Both the position numbers and the translations under genes were made by a program. DNA of 64,000 nt, taken from positions 144,033,741-144,097,740 of the forward strand of contig CM041465.1 in NCBI GenBank assembly GCA_023213395.1, written 5' to 3'. The DNA is from Cycas panzhihuaensis. Its lineage: Eukaryota; Cycadophyta. Positions within the stretch are counted from its first letter, which is position 1. Each line of letters opens with the position of its first letter. This document shows, piece after piece, positions 1 through 12,183 of this stretch. The notes beneath the pieces are model-generated. The model saw nothing but the letters and a program-made list of their open reading frames with translations. It was not told the origin of the DNA and searched no databases.

Positions 1-660
1 CATGGTATAGCATAGAAAGTTCTTAAGAAGAACTTTGACACTAAATCAGACTTAGAATTTGTTCACTTAGCATTGAAGATGAATAAATTAAAAATGTAGA
101 AAGGACATGCAAGTGAGATAATCAATCTCTTTCATCCAATCAAGAAATCCATTGATAAAGATTTTAAAACTCAATGTATTACATGAGCTTTCTTGATTTA
201 GTCATGTCTCCATATCCCAAATTATAAAAATATATTGGGAAGTCTTCAATCTAGTGGCACTTTGAAGACCCTAAACTTTGAGGATCTTGCTAATAAGTTC
301 ATTGAATTTGATAAGACCTTTAACACCAACTTTGCCACTACATCAGATCCAGTTGATGCTACTTTTTAAGTGGAAGAAGATCTTTGTTATACCAAAAATT
401 AAGGTCAATACTCACGTAGAGGTGATAATTCTCATGGAAGAGGAAGAGGTAGACAACAAGGACAACATCCTCTTAGTCAACAGGCTCCTCAACTCCAACA
501 AAAATAGTCTCAAGGCCAAGGCCAAAATAATCAACCTGGACCTAGATCCAGTAATCAGAGACAATCTAACCAGCCCAATACTTGGACTGGAAATCAAACA
601 ATTGTGTGCCTAAGGTGTAATAGAAAAGGACATTATGTCAAAATTTACAGAACTACCACC
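1..660 (+). pseudogene. copia-1 gag remnant with zinc knuckle
   Basis: Gag is the capsid-like protein that packages element RNA. Positions 1-180 read as a copia gag core (for example FVHLALKMNKLKM) interrupted by TAG and TGA stops. A Gly/Gln-rich stretch follows in shifted frames. At 607-648 there is a zinc knuckle of the CX2CX4HX4C type in which the last Cys is Tyr (C-C-H-Y). Stops and frameshifts make it nonfunctional. Confidence 0.75.
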
Positions 661-894
661 AACAAATTACCAAGTTATCAACAGCGCCATGGTGCACATA
701 ATGTTGATAATACTTTTCTTGAAGATTCTTTTGGTGGAATGCAATTTGCTCATGCGCACTTTCAAAGAATTGGGACCACTTCATCAAATGTTGTTAATAG
801 ATCCACTAAGTATATTGAGGCTCATTATGGCTATGTTTATTCACTTTTGCCTTCACCACTTGGAGTTGCAAATAGTTCCATCTCAAATACTTCA

Positions 895-2240
895 TCGTGG
901 ATCATGGATACTGGAGCAACACAACACATGACTTGTCATTGCCAGTTCTTTCAAGATTTTGACTCTGAAGTTCATGGTGTTGTACACATGGCTGACAAAT
1001 CATCTTAGCTAGTCGAAGGACTTGAAACTATTTGCCTGAAACTCCCAAGCATTCTAGATTTTACACTTGTTGATGTTTTATATATTCCTGCTTTGAAGTA
1101 GAATCTACTCTCCCTGTCCACCCTTATCTCTCGTGGATTTGATCTAAGTGTAATTGTAAACAATCAAACTCTATGTGTCATTCACCCTCCTTCAAATGCT
1201 ATGGTTATGACCGAAATTCTTGATGGCAAACTTTTTTGCCTAACTAGCTCACCATCCTCTGAAGCCAACTGTGTTGATGATGAATCTACTTTTACCACAA
1301 CCTTGACTCCTCAAGAGTTGTCCCAAGAAGCTCTATGGCATGCTCATATGGGCCATATCAAAATTGATCATTTAAGAGAACTACAAGACACTCTTCTTGG
1401 TTTGCTTAAGTTCCCCTCTAAGCCCTTTAAATGTGAAGCATGTATTATTGCTAAATCTCAAAGACAACCCTTTCCTCATAGTCAGTGGAAATCTAGCCAA
1501 CCTTTGCAGCTTGTACACTTAGATATATGTGGTCCTATGCCCATCCCTTCTCTCAAACAGAAGTGGTACTATATTACTTTCATTGATGATTTTACCAAGA
1601 AAGTATGGGTTGCTTTTCTTGCAAAGAAAGATGAGGCTTTTTCTATGTTTCAAGCTTTCAAGGCCTGCGTGCAAAATGAATCTGGATTCAAGATCAAAAT
1701 ACTCAAGACTAACAATAGTGGCAAGTACACATCTAATGAGTTTGAATCGTACCTACATCAACATGGAATCAAACATCAGACCATTGTCACAGAGCATATG
1801 AACAGGACCATCATGGAGTCACTGAGTGTATGAATAGGACCATCATGAATATGTCTCGTGATATGCTAGTATATAAGAATGTCCCTATCTATATTTGGGC
1901 TGAGGCTATCTAGACTGTTGTGTATTGCATCAACACTGTTAGTCCCTCCAAGCTCGGCCCCTCTCTGCATGAAATGTGGTATGGACAAACCCCCTCTATC
2001 TCCCACTTCAGAATTTTTGGCTCTACTTATTATGCTCATATTCTAGAGGAACATAGAAATAAGCTCCACTATAGAGCCATCAAAGGCATCTTTGTCAGAT
2101 ACCCTATGGACAAAAAGGAATACAAGGTTTTCATACCTTCATAGTGCAAAATCATCATCACTAAAGATGTTATCTTTGCAGATACTGAAGATCAGTTACT
2201 CAGACTTGACTCCAAGATGCCTTCATACCAATTTAATGAT
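895..2240 (+). pseudogene. copia-1 protease and integrase remnant
   Basis: The aspartic protease motif WIMDTGATQHMT is intact, with the catalytic Asp at 907-909. The GAG-pre-integrase segment follows near 1330-1470 (LWHAHMGH, then CEACIIAK), then the integrase core starting PLQLVHLDICGP, with its first catalytic Asp at 1522-1524. The second acidic residue is lost: the family motif with TDN reads KTNNSGKY at about 1705-1728, an Asp to Asn change. A 32-bp tandem duplication at 1798-1861 shifts the frame after the HMNRTIM motif. The stretch 1920-2144 continues the integrase C-terminal part in another frame. Confidence 0.8.
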
Positions 2241-2689
2241 ACCATGAATTTGATGTCCAGATTCTAAAATTTAGGGGGGGAGATATTGAACAGTTGCTCA
2301 AAATCTTAGAATCTGACAATAGAGCCTCGAAGGATATCAGCTGTGACTCCAAGCCAATGTCTACACATCCAGCACCATCATTTGTGAGCAGCCAAGTTGA
2401 TAAAGATAAAGCCATAGCAAAAGGATCATCTTCTCCAACATCTATGGCTGGCCCATCTTCTCCAGCATCGTCAACTTCTTCCATGATAAATATTTCATAT
2501 GATCCTTTTTAGGATCAAAACAAAGATCAAGAGGTTGTGGAAATGAAAACCTCATTCCCAACTCGAGGTTTTTGTGAAGCCTACCAGCTACACAAGGACA
2601 TGTAACCAGATGAGGTAGGAAAAGCTGGCACTAGAAGTGCCCATAGAGCAAGGATGCATAAATCACTTTCTATTGAGCTTGAACCAGCA

Positions 2690-4215
2690 GAACTGCATCT
2701 TGCTCTTAATGAAGAGCCCCTAACGTACCAAGAAGTTATAAAGCATGCAACTTAGAGAAATGCTAGGAACGAAGAGTATCAATCTCTTATTAAGAACGGT
2801 ACATGAGAGCTTGTTGATCTACCACTTAGAGGAAAGGTAGTTCAAAATAAATGGGTGTTCAAAAATAAGTATAGATCATATGGCACCCTAGAAAAACATA
2901 AGGCATGGTTGTAGCAAAAGGATTCACACAAAGGGAAGGCATTGACTACACTGAAATCTTTTCTCCTATAACTAAGTGGCCTACAATTAGAGCTCTTATA
3001 GCCTTGGCTGCTCAATAGGGTTGGAAAATCCACCAACTCAATGTTAAGACCACATCTCTTAATGGGGACCTTAAAGAAGAAATTTACATGGCTCAGCCAA
3101 AAGGATACGAGATTGATGGTCAGGAGTATAAAATTTTCAGGCTGAAAAAGTCCTTATATGGCCTAAAGCAAGCCCCTCGTGCTTGGTTTACCAAGTTGTC
3201 TGAAAGAATAAGACAACTTGGATATGAGGTTTGTGGCTATCAAGATATTGATGCAATATTATTTATCAAGTGCCAAAATGATAAAGTCACTTACCTCTTA
3301 ATCTTTGTGGATGACATGCTCATAACGGGGAATAGTGAATAGGTAATCAACTAGCTAAAGAAGGATCTTGCTAAAACTTTTGAATTGGCTGACCTCAGGT
3401 TGATGAAATATTACTTGGGAATTGAAGTAACTCAAAAGGATGGAAAAATCTTTCTCTCCTGAAAAAATATATCAACGATCTTCTAATAAAGTTTTAGTTG
3501 GAAGGTGCTCAACCAGTGGATACACCTATGGAGCCTAATATTAAACTCTCAGTTGATGGTGACAATAGGGAGGCAGACGCAACACTCTACACGCAACTTG
3601 TAGGTAGTCTCATCTATACTACCAACACAAGGCCATATATTGCATACTTTATTAGAATTCTTGTAAGATTCATGACAAATCCTAAGCAGAATCATTGGCA
3701 AGCTGTAATAGTGTTGAGGTACCTAAAGATGACTAGCAAATATAGTCTGTTGTATAAACCCAATGCAGAATTTAAACTTTATGCATGCACAGACTCAGAC
3801 TTTGCTGGAGATAAAGACACTAGAATATCTATGTCTAGGTATGTAACATTTCTTAGAACAACACCAATATCATGGAGATCTAGATGACAGAAGATAGTTC
3901 TGAGACTCAAGCTAAGGAAGCGTACATTGTTGCTTCTAAGACAAGTAAGGAGGTGATATGGCTTAGAAAATTATTGAATACATTAAATGCCACCCAAATA
4001 AGTTCTACTAGCTTATATATAGATAATCAATCTACAATCCAGATGGATTAAAATCCTGTATTTCATGATCGTACCAAACATATAAGTACAAAAGTCCATA
4101 GGATTAGAGAACTAGTTCATGATGGCATAATTCAACTGGAGTACTACCTCACAGCAGATCAAGTGGCCGATATCTTTACCAAAGCACTGAAGAGGGTGAA
4201 GTTTGAATAGTTTTG
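2690..4215 (+). pseudogene. copia-1 reverse transcriptase and RNase H remnant
   Basis: The RT opens around 2770 with the usual nonconservative first block. Later blocks read WKIHQLNVKTTSLNGDL, YGLKQAPRAW (about 3160-3185) and the active-site box FVDDMLITGN (about 3304-3333), with both Asp residues kept. RNase H is visible at about 3780-4200 (TDSDFAGD, then a region ending ADIFTKAL). Stops are common, several at Gln positions of the family, for example the two TAG codons between 3340 and 3356. At least two frameshifts occur. Copying and RNA degradation functions are lost. Confidence 0.82.
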
Positions 4216-4671
4216 AAAGTAACTAGGCCTTAGGGCCTCCATCTCTGACTGATTGAAGGAGATGACAATAGGACCATTATACTCTATTTCATTCATGAAA
4301 ACCCCTTGTAGGCTCGGAAGGATAAGAATAAGTCTCTGCTCTATCCCATTCGTGAAAACTCCATGTGGGCTCGAAAAGATAAGGGTTGTATCATTTTGTA
4401 AAATCAAAACCTGTGAAAACCTGAAAGGTCATGGGGGATGACCAAATGGTATATGGAGACTTGGTAGATTTTAGCTACAAAATTCATTGTACTGATTGGT
4501 TATCTGGCTACATTTAAAGAGTTGCCTGAGCCAGGTTAGTAGATTAGAAAATTTATGGGTTTTCTTCCCCATGAGGGTTTCCCATAAAAGTGTCATAGTA
4601 GTTTACTTTGTAAGAGGCTCAAATGAAGACCTCATAGGATAGAATAAAATAGGATGAAATGACCTTCTACC

Positions 4672-4685
4672 ATTAAGGGGGAGAT
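4672..4685 (+). promoter_or_regulatory. copia-1 polypurine tract
   Basis: The run attaagggggaga lies just before a TTG start at 4686 and after the end of RNase H coding. Its place and composition fit the plus-strand primer that borders a 3' LTR. Confidence 0.6.
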
Positions 4686-4952
4686 TGAAAAGGGTTAATT
4701 ACACAAGGTCATTACATTAGTTGATTATTTCAAAAAAGGGTCTTAAGTGAACTTTAAATTAGATCACTTAAGTGAAATGGACTTTCATGTGCATTATGTG
4801 TAATTTTATTTCACCTAATTCTAATGCTCCCTCTCTCAATATAAAAGTAAAAGCTCAATGGAGGAGATTTATGCTTACCTCCCCATTTTGTGAGAGCTAC
4901 TTTCTTTCTATCAAGTCTCTCTTGCTCCCATGTTTGCCTTTGTGTTTAGTGC
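4686..4952 (+). repeat. Probable copia-1 3' LTR
   Basis: This segment follows the polypurine tract and holds a TATA-like string (caatataaaag, about 4837-4847) at the spacing expected of an LTR promoter. The right end is not fixed because the 5' LTR is outside the window. The estimate rests on the start of unrelated gypsy gag coding just downstream. Confidence 0.45.
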
Positions 4953-4984
4953 ATGGAGATGAAGGATAGATCCACTCTTTTCAA

Positions 4985-5640
4985 TGTTATATGATTATGT
5001 CATAATGCACATGTTCCCTAAATCGCTTCAAGGTGATGCCTTGAAGTGGTTTTATTGTCTCCCCTCAACTTCCATTCTCTCGTTCTAATAATCATTTATC
5101 TCTTTCATCAACTATTTTGATGTGGTGAGACCATTTAAATCATACATTAAATCTTTATTAGGTATTAAGAAGAACCATGATAAGATGTCAAGGGATTTAT
5201 CAGGAGATTTTAAGACTAGGTACATGCCTATCACTCTCATATTGACCCTAGTTTATTATTCGATCTATTTACTAATATATTAAGGACCCATATGCATTTA
5301 GAAGTTTTGAAACTTGGTCCTCAAATATATGAGGAAGCAGTTGATCATTATCTATCCTTAGAGACATTCAAAATATAAGCACGTATTAAGAAGGTTGGGA
5401 AACCTATGACTTCTAAAGAAATAATTTAAACCATAAAGGCCTCCCATCTTGAACCCATTTATGATTATCTAACTTCTTCAATTAAATCACTAGAGTGTAC
5501 ACTTAACACTAAGTTATATATTGATGCTCCTTCTCAGAGTCAGCTTTCCTAAGAGACCAAAGTTATTCACTTTACTGAGGGGAGGAAGAAATAAGCTCCT
5601 CTCCAAATTCCTTCTCCTTTTAGAAAGAAAAAATAGTGCT
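4985..5640 (+). pseudogene. Tat-1 gag remnant
   Basis: Starting near 5020 the frame reads MHMFPKSLQGDALKWFYCLP, the typical central block of plant gypsy gag. It continues through FINYFDVVRPFKSYI and further gag-like sequence with stops. The N-terminal part is missing at the junction with copia-1. There are several stops and shifts after 5240. Identification rests on the central block; the C-terminal limit is approximate. Confidence 0.65.
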
Positions 5641-6194
5641 CATATCATTAAAGGATATGCATGATACAAGTGAGTGCTAAACAGTTCAAAATGTAGCTCA
5701 AAACACGTGGCAAAATAAACTACTCTTCTAAGTCGCCGCAAGATCAAATGATCCACAAGGATCCATTACCTCAACATAACGAGAAAATAAGTAAAGATGA
5801 TAAAGGTAAAGAAAAGTAGGTGCAAGATGATGAAGATGAACCTTCAAGCTCTAATTTATCAAAAAAGACTACTAGTCCCATAAATACCTCAATAAAAAAA
5901 ACCAACAATCAATTGTAACTACCTCCTAAAGGTGGTCATACCAAGATAATAATAAACATGGTGGAGACCACAAAGAGTGTAGGTCCATCTAAATCATCTG
6001 ATGATTTGATGGCAAGGAATCCTGACTCTTTACGATTAATATCCCCTTATCCAATCAAGTTTAGGTCCATTCCCTCTAGTTTAAAACATGGATCTTTCTC
6101 CTTGGTACAAGAATTAAAGACCATTCTGGCAGGCATATTAGTTATTTATTTACTAAAGTGTTACCCTGAGTAATGTCAACTTCTATTTAATGCA

Positions 6195-6660
6195 TTGGGA
6201 GTTCCTGCGATAGTTTCCTCACCTGCTTCTACACTTACTTTTAATTTGGCTACCTTGTCTAGTCATTCTACCTATGTGTTGAATGACATACCTCTATTTT
6301 ACATTAAGATTATAAAAGACGATATCAATATTAAGCATATTATTATTAATGAGGGATCATCTGTTAATGTAATTCCTCTTTATATTGTTGAGGATTTAGA
6401 GATTTCTATTTTTTATGTATGTGAGTAGATTTGCCAAGGGTATGATAAGAATCAGTAGATGCCCTTAGGTCAAGTCACTCTTCCTCTTACATTAGAAGAG
6501 AAGATGATTCTTACCAAGTTTACCATCATCAACCTAGACTTAGAATATAATATACCTTTGGGTAGATCATGGATCACCCAAATGGCAGCATTTTGTTCCT
6601 CCCTCTTTGATGAACTTAGGTTTATCTATGAGGGACAATTAAAGATTATTAAGTGAAAGC
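6195..6660 (+). pseudogene. Tat-1 aspartic protease remnant
   Basis: The segment reads DIPLFYIKIIKDD, then IINEGSSVNVIPLYIVEDL, and later DLEYNIPLGRSWI. This matches the Tat-type retropepsin pattern in which the active motif is D-G/E-G-S-A/S-V-N, followed by a block ending in LGR-W. The catalytic Asp is Asn here (INEGSS). One frame covers 6195-6656 with a few stops. Upstream sequence in the same frame (5958-6173) has no domain I recognise and is probably the gag-protease linker. Confidence 0.65.
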
Positions 6661-6766
6661 CCAAACCCATTAAGTAATTAGTTTTGTGGAGTATTTCTTT
6701 TAATCACTTGGGCTAGGTCAGTACTTTACTATTGAAGCCCCTTCTACCCAACTAGAGGTAAAGGAT

Positions 6767-7660
6767 ATGGATTTAGTTGAAGTCATTCCTTTGTCATTAG
6801 GCTCCCTACCTACTCTTATTCCTTCAAACTCGGTTGATTACTCCTTGGTTTCTTCTTCTTCTATTTGTGATGAAGAAGCATCTTCTCACTCCATTGTATC
6901 TCATCAAGGTCTACCCCTAGTTGGTCTTGCTAGTATAAATACCTTCCCTCCTATTTAGACTCATTTCTCACAGGTTTTATGCTTGCCCTTAGGGGCAAAT
7001 GCAGTGGTTCCTTTTGTTAACACTCATTTGGATACTACTTTTTCAAGTTTGGTTGTGCATGATTTATGTGTCAATGTTCCCCCACCTTTCTCTCACTCTT
7101 CTTTATTTAATACATGGTTGAATAGACATGAGAGGAAGATGTTGTTGCATCAACATTCAGACTTATAATCAGGGGGTGAAGATATCAATTTACCTGATAT
7201 AGGTCAAAGTAGTCACGATACCTCCACTATAGTACAAAACGTTAATTCTATCTCCACTGTCTCTTTTCCTACCCATCCTCATATGGATCTTTTGCTATCT
7301 TCTCTTATTCTAATATCTTGGTCTGATCATGATTATGATGTAAATCATTAAGAGTTTAACCAAGTTTCTTTGTCAGTGTGGGAGTTTGTTGATAGGCCCA
7401 TTTATTTTTCTCATGTTTCTTTGATCATGGAGTTTGTTCCCACTTATCCAAACTCTTTAATTGATTTTCTTTCACCCTTCATACCTCTTTCTCTATCTAC
7501 TTTCCAATCTAAAAACCTTCTCCTCATCAATCTCTTGTATTTAGATCATTTTAAAAATAATGAGACAATCGTAGAGCATCTAGTAGGTTCATCTCCTGGT
7601 TTCCCTCATGGGCATCACAAGTTGGATTTTTTAAGAGTCTTAGTTGATCATTCTTAATCA
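6767..7660 (+). pseudogene. Tat-1 protease-RT linker, unrecognised
   Basis: Three stretches in one frame (6767-6958, 6983-7168, 7370-7657) are separated only by stops. They are rich in Ser, Pro, Leu and Phe and show no known motif. Their place between protease and RT in the same orientation suggests the long linker of a gag-pol polyprotein. Function unknown. Confidence 0.4.
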
Positions 7661-7739
7661 CAGGAGTCTATTTCTTTAATTGAGCCAGCCCCTCCTCATT
7701 TTGAGGAAGGGAATGCAATGATTATGGAATAAATTGTTG

Positions 7740-9240
7740 ATGCAGATTTGGAAATAGAGGATATTCCTAGAATTATCAAGTTGGGAGCTAGTTGTACTCC
7801 TTAAGAGATTACTCAGTTTAAGGATATCTTCCATGAGTTTCGCTTAGTGTTCGCATGGGACTATAAAGATATGTAGAGCCTTAGCTCCCAAATTATTAAA
7901 TATAACATTACAGTAACTCTTAGTGTAAAGCCTAAATGAAAAAAATAATGCCCTATCTACCCACATCTCTCCCTTACTATTAAGTAGGAAGTGGAGAAGC
8001 TATTAGAAGCTAGATTCATTGAGAGTGCCGACTATTCTCAATGGGTCTCTAGCATAGTTCCTATAACAAAGAAGAATGGTACAATTTAAATATGTATTGA
8101 CTATCATGACATTAATGATGCATGTCACAAAGATAATTTTCCTCTTCCTTTTTTTTATTAGATCCAGGATCAGATGATCAGTTTCAAAGTAATATCTCTC
8201 ATGGATGGCTTTTCATTATATAATCAGATTTCTATTACCCCTTATGACCATCATAAAACTACTTTTACTACTCCTTAGGGCACCTTTGTCTACAAAGTTA
8301 TGCCATTTGGGCTAAAGAATACTAGTGTGACATATTAAAGAGCTATGGTTCATATTTTTCATGACTTGATTGGTAATATTATTATCATATATTTGGATGA
8401 TATGCTTGCCATTTCACATAAAAGGTCTAATAATTTACGTGATTTGAGAACAAGTTTTGAGAGGTGTAAAATGTATCACTTGTGTCTTAACCTTTTTAAG
8501 TGTGTTTTTGTCATTACATTAGGGAAGATGTTGGGAAACATTATTTCTCAAGATGGGATTAGAATTGATCTCAAAAAAATTGAGGTAACTATCCAAATGC
8601 CTCCCCCCAAGACCCAAAAGCAAATCAAATCTTTTCTAGGTAGGCTTGGTTTCCTAAGATATTTCATTGTTGATTTCACCTTAGATGCTAAACCCATCAC
8701 TAATTTTTAAAGAAAGATATCAAATTATGATGGACTCCTTAAGTTCAAGAGTCCTTTGATAAGTTAAAGCAAGGCTTGGTTTCTGCTTTGATTCTTGCTC
8801 TACCAAGGTTTGATAAACCGTTCATTTTATATACTTCAGCTACAGAGGGATCATTAGTAGGGATGTTAGCATAAGAAGACAATTTTGGAAAAGAAATAGT
8901 TATCTATTTCATTAGTAGGACCTTCGTGGTAGTTAAGCTTTATTATCCCTTCCCTAAAAAAGAGTGCCTTGCTTTAGTTTTTGCTACTAAGAAGTTATTC
9001 CATTACCTCCTTGGAAATAGGGTCCATCTCATTCTTCAATCAGATCCTATAAGATATTTACTTACCAAGTCTAACCTTACTAGTCAATTCGGTAAGTGGT
9101 ATTTATTACTTTAAGAGTTTGATTTGAAAGTAATTAATAGGAAGTCCAAAAAAGGCATGATCATTCTGGAGATTATGGCTAATGCCCCTCTCCCCAATCT
9201 TGCTAATCACCCTATTGGTGATTCCCTTCTAGATGAATAT
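7740..9240 (+). pseudogene. Tat-1 reverse transcriptase and first RNase H remnant
   Basis: RT blocks are visible in order: EVEKLLEARFIES, VPITKKNGT, DYHDINDACHKDNFPLP, SLMDGFSLYNQI, MPFGLKNTSV and the active box IIIIYLDDML (about 8377-8406). The thumb and connection follow (PPPKTQKQIKSFLGRLGFLRYF). The first RNase H at about 8760-9180 reads LYTSATEGSLVG, then YYPFPKKECLAL and HLILQSDPIRYLL. It lacks clear catalytic acids, as is common for the decayed gypsy RNase H of Tat elements. It ends with a block near KSKKGMIILEI. Stops and at least one frameshift break it. Confidence 0.8.
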
Positions 9241-9429
9241 ATCTTCCATATCTAGGGAATCCCTTTTAATGATCCATGGTATGGGGAGATCATATTATAT
9301 TTATACAATTAATCTTTTCCTTCTCTTATTACTTCAAAGAAGAGAAGATGAATCTGAGCTGCTACTAGGCAATACCTTTTGCTTAATGGCATATTATATA
9401 AGTGTTTTTTCGATGGAATTCTATTAAGG

Positions 9430-10522
9430 TGCCTTTCACCTGATGAATCATTAGTCACCTTGATAGGATCCCATGAAGGAATATGTGGTAAGTACTTTAG
9501 TGGTTGACTGATAGCTGAATGTATTCTTTGTATGGGTTATTATTGGCCTACCTTGTTTAAAGATACCCACTCTTACATTCAAAAGTGCCAAAAATGCCAA
9601 TCCCATGCAACTTTGATACACAAACATGTGTAGGAAATGAAGTCAATAGTTTCACCTTGGCCTTTTTCCCAATAGGGTCTTGACCTCATTATTCAGGTTT
9701 TTCCAGCATCGTCTAATTGGTATAAATTCATTTTAACTATGACTGAATACTTTACGAAGTGGAATGAAGATATCCCATTAGTCTCTACTACTAGAAAGAT
9801 CGTTGCTATATTCATATTTTAGCATATCATTTATAGGTTTGGGATACCAGATATTATCATTATTAACAACAGGCCTTCATTTTGTAATCCCCATCTTAGT
9901 GAGTTGTGTAGTAAGTTTCATATCAACCATAGAATATCTGCCCCTTATCATCCTCAGGCAAATGGCCAAGTGGAAGCATTTAATAAGATCTTAGCTAAAA
10001 TTATGGCTAAGACAGTTACTACCTCTCATAGGGATTAGCACTCCCAGTTATTTTTGACATTATGGGCATATAGGTCCTCCATTAGGAATGCTATGTGTAT
10101 AACACCATTTTTCCTTGTTTATGGCATTGAAGGTGTCCTTTCATTAGAGGTTAAAATTCCTTCCTTATATGTCTTATTAAAGGAGTTTACTGATGAGTAG
10201 TTTCAAAGGAAAGGATGCCTTTTAGAACTCAAAAAATTAGACAAGACTCACTTATAGGCCTTGCAAAATAACATAGCATCCAACGTTAGAGTCCAAGCTA
10301 CCCATGATAAGTAGCTTAGACCTAGAAAATTTAACATTGGTGATAAAGTCTTAAAGTCAAAATATTTACATGATAAGCAATGTAAATTTTCTCCTAAATG
10401 GACAAGACCTTTCTTAATAATTAAAGATTTAACTAATGGAGCTTATCAAATTTCAACATTAGAAGGATTAGAATTTAAGAGGCCCATTAATTCTCAATAT
10501 TTAAGGAAATTTTATGCTTAGC
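9430..10522 (+). pseudogene. Tat-1 integrase remnant
   Basis: The zinc-binding N-terminal region reads SHEGICG, then YYWPTLFKDTHSYIQKCQKC; the second His of the HHCC set is Tyr. The core has the first Asp in GLDLII. At the second acidic position the family TDNG-type motif reads INNRPSFCN, an Asp to Asn loss. The Glu is kept in HPQANGQVEAFNK. The C-terminal domain runs to about 10520 (WTRPFLIIKDLTNGAYQIS, ending YLRKFYA and a stop). Several TAG stops lie at Gln positions. Integration activity is lost. Confidence 0.8.
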
Positions 10523-11587
10523 ATTGTGCGTTGATCCCCTTCACAACAAGAATAAACTATGGCTCTGAAGCTTTTTTCTTTGCCTAATGAGCTAAAACTA
10601 TGGGCAAATTTCTTTTCTTTCTAGTATTTTCTCACATTTTCCTAAGTGCTATCACAGTTTTACTGGAGATCCTACTCATGATCATGTAAGTCTTTTACTT
10701 TTGCTAGCTTCTACATCAATTGTAAGCTTGCTATCATCATAATTGGATCTCCTTCTCTTTTTAGTTCTATACTCAAAGGAGAACTTAGGCCCCTAGCCTT
10801 ATTTTATTTCTATCCTAGAAAGAGAAACATCTTTGTAAACTTTGAGTGCTTAGTCATTGACTTAGATCATACTTTTATTTGCTAATTTGTTACCTAGGGG
10901 TTTCCTTTTTGGTCATATATCACCAATTGTTGATTGTTTTCATTATCCTCAGTTCTCTCTATTAATTCTTTGGAGCGAGTACTTATTCTGTTGCTTTCCC
11001 TTCACATTTGGAGATGCCATGATTTTGATCTCCTTTTTTCCACGATTCAATCTCTAAGGAGATTTGTCCCTTTTATTTTAGATTTTGTTAAAAAGGATAA
11101 CTCATTGCTATGTTAAGTAGAAGAGTTTCATAGGTGGATGATTATGATCTTTTTCTTATATAAAAGTAAAAGTGGAAGTAAAAAAATAAAGTAAAAACAA
11201 AGTGGGACTTAAAAAAAAAAATTAAAGGAAAAAATTAAAAAAATAAAAAAGAAAGAAGTGAGAGAAAGTTTATTATTTTCATCCTCTTGTAATCTAGGAC
11301 AAGTTGCATAGTGATTTCATCCCCACCTATCTATCTATAGGTTGGGTTCATTTAGATGAGTCATTCAAGATTTTCGGACCTATCTGCTTGGGTCCACCAT
11401 GGCCTCAATTACAATCAAACCTTACTTGACACCATGTTGTTTTTTATCATAATCATCCTACTTATGATTCTTCTTCTTTCTTCATTATAGTCAAAGATCT
11501 TCATTTATTACCATCTCCTTATTGATTGATTTCTACACCCTTCTTTATCGATCACACAATCTCTAAGCTTTAATCCTATTATTCCCA
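10523..11587 (+). other. Spacer between integrase and second RNase H
   Basis: No domain is recognised. A short hydrophobic frame at 10934-11116 has no known motif. An A-rich, purine-rich block lies at 11155-11280. The spacer sits between integrase and the archaeal-type RNase H and is taken as part of Tat-1. Confidence 0.4.
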
Positions 11588-11980
11588 TGGCATTGAGTAT
11601 CTTTACTAATCAAGGTAGTAGGGAATACCTAGGACCGTCTACTTCTGCTTAGGTGATTTATGACTAATCAAGAAGTCCCCTTCTTTCTATGGGGCCTTTT
11701 ATACCTAGGGAAACTAATAATGAAGCTGAATATATTGCTATTATAGGATCTTTGTCAGATGTTTCTTGCTTTTACCTTAGAACTATTACTATATATAATG
11801 ACTCTCAAGTTGTAATTTATTAATTAGTTAGGATGTATTAGGTTCACTCCCCATAACTCCTTCTTTTGCATCATCAGGCTTTATCATTATTATCCATATT
11901 TACTTATGTGATCATTCAATATATACCTCATTTATTTAACCTTGAAGCTAATGCTCTCATTTCCTTGATCCCAGATGATT
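11588..11980 (+). pseudogene. Archaeal-type RNase H (aRNH) domain, inactivated
   Basis: One frame from ATG 11588 follows the RNase H fold of the plant/archaeal type: FTNQGSREYLGPSTS (strand 1), TNNEAEYIAIIGSL (helix A Glu), ITIYNDSQVVIY (second Asp), then LHHQALSLL and IIQYIPHLFNLEANALISL. The Glu and the middle Asp are kept. The first Asp (FTD-G type) and the last Asp (EADAL type) are both Asn, each one G-to-A step from Asp. Several stops occur, mostly at Gln positions. Such a second RNase H is known from Tat-lineage elements, where it normally lies before integrase. Here it lies about 1.07 kb after it. It could also come from a separate insertion, but no boundary is visible. Confidence 0.75.
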
Positions 11981-12183
11981 ATTTTGATCAACTTTCCTCT
12001 TCTTAGCTGAGGGCGCCTCCACTACAGAATGAGTATAAACTACCACTTTGTGATGAGTATAAACTATTAGTTTAGGGAGATTATAGATTTGAGTAATACA
12101 AAGATTAAGATGATAGGTAGGAGGTTAAAATAAAGTAATTTGAAGGGATAGACCCACATGGGAATCTTGGGCCATAGAGGATC

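Larger units (their letters stand above)
1..4952 (+). mobile_element. Ty1/copia retrotransposon copia-1, 3' portion
   Basis: Copia order is clear: gag, zinc knuckle, protease, integrase, reverse transcriptase, RNase H, polypurine tract, then a 3' LTR-like segment. The 5' LTR and the start of gag lie outside the window. Reading frames change several times and many in-frame stops occur, so the copy is dead. The right edge near 4952 is inferred from the sudden start of gypsy gag coding just beyond it. The gypsy element has no 5' LTR here, so copia-1 probably inserted into that element's gag region and the rest of the gypsy 5' end lies left of the window. A target duplication cannot be checked. 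Confidence 0.85.
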
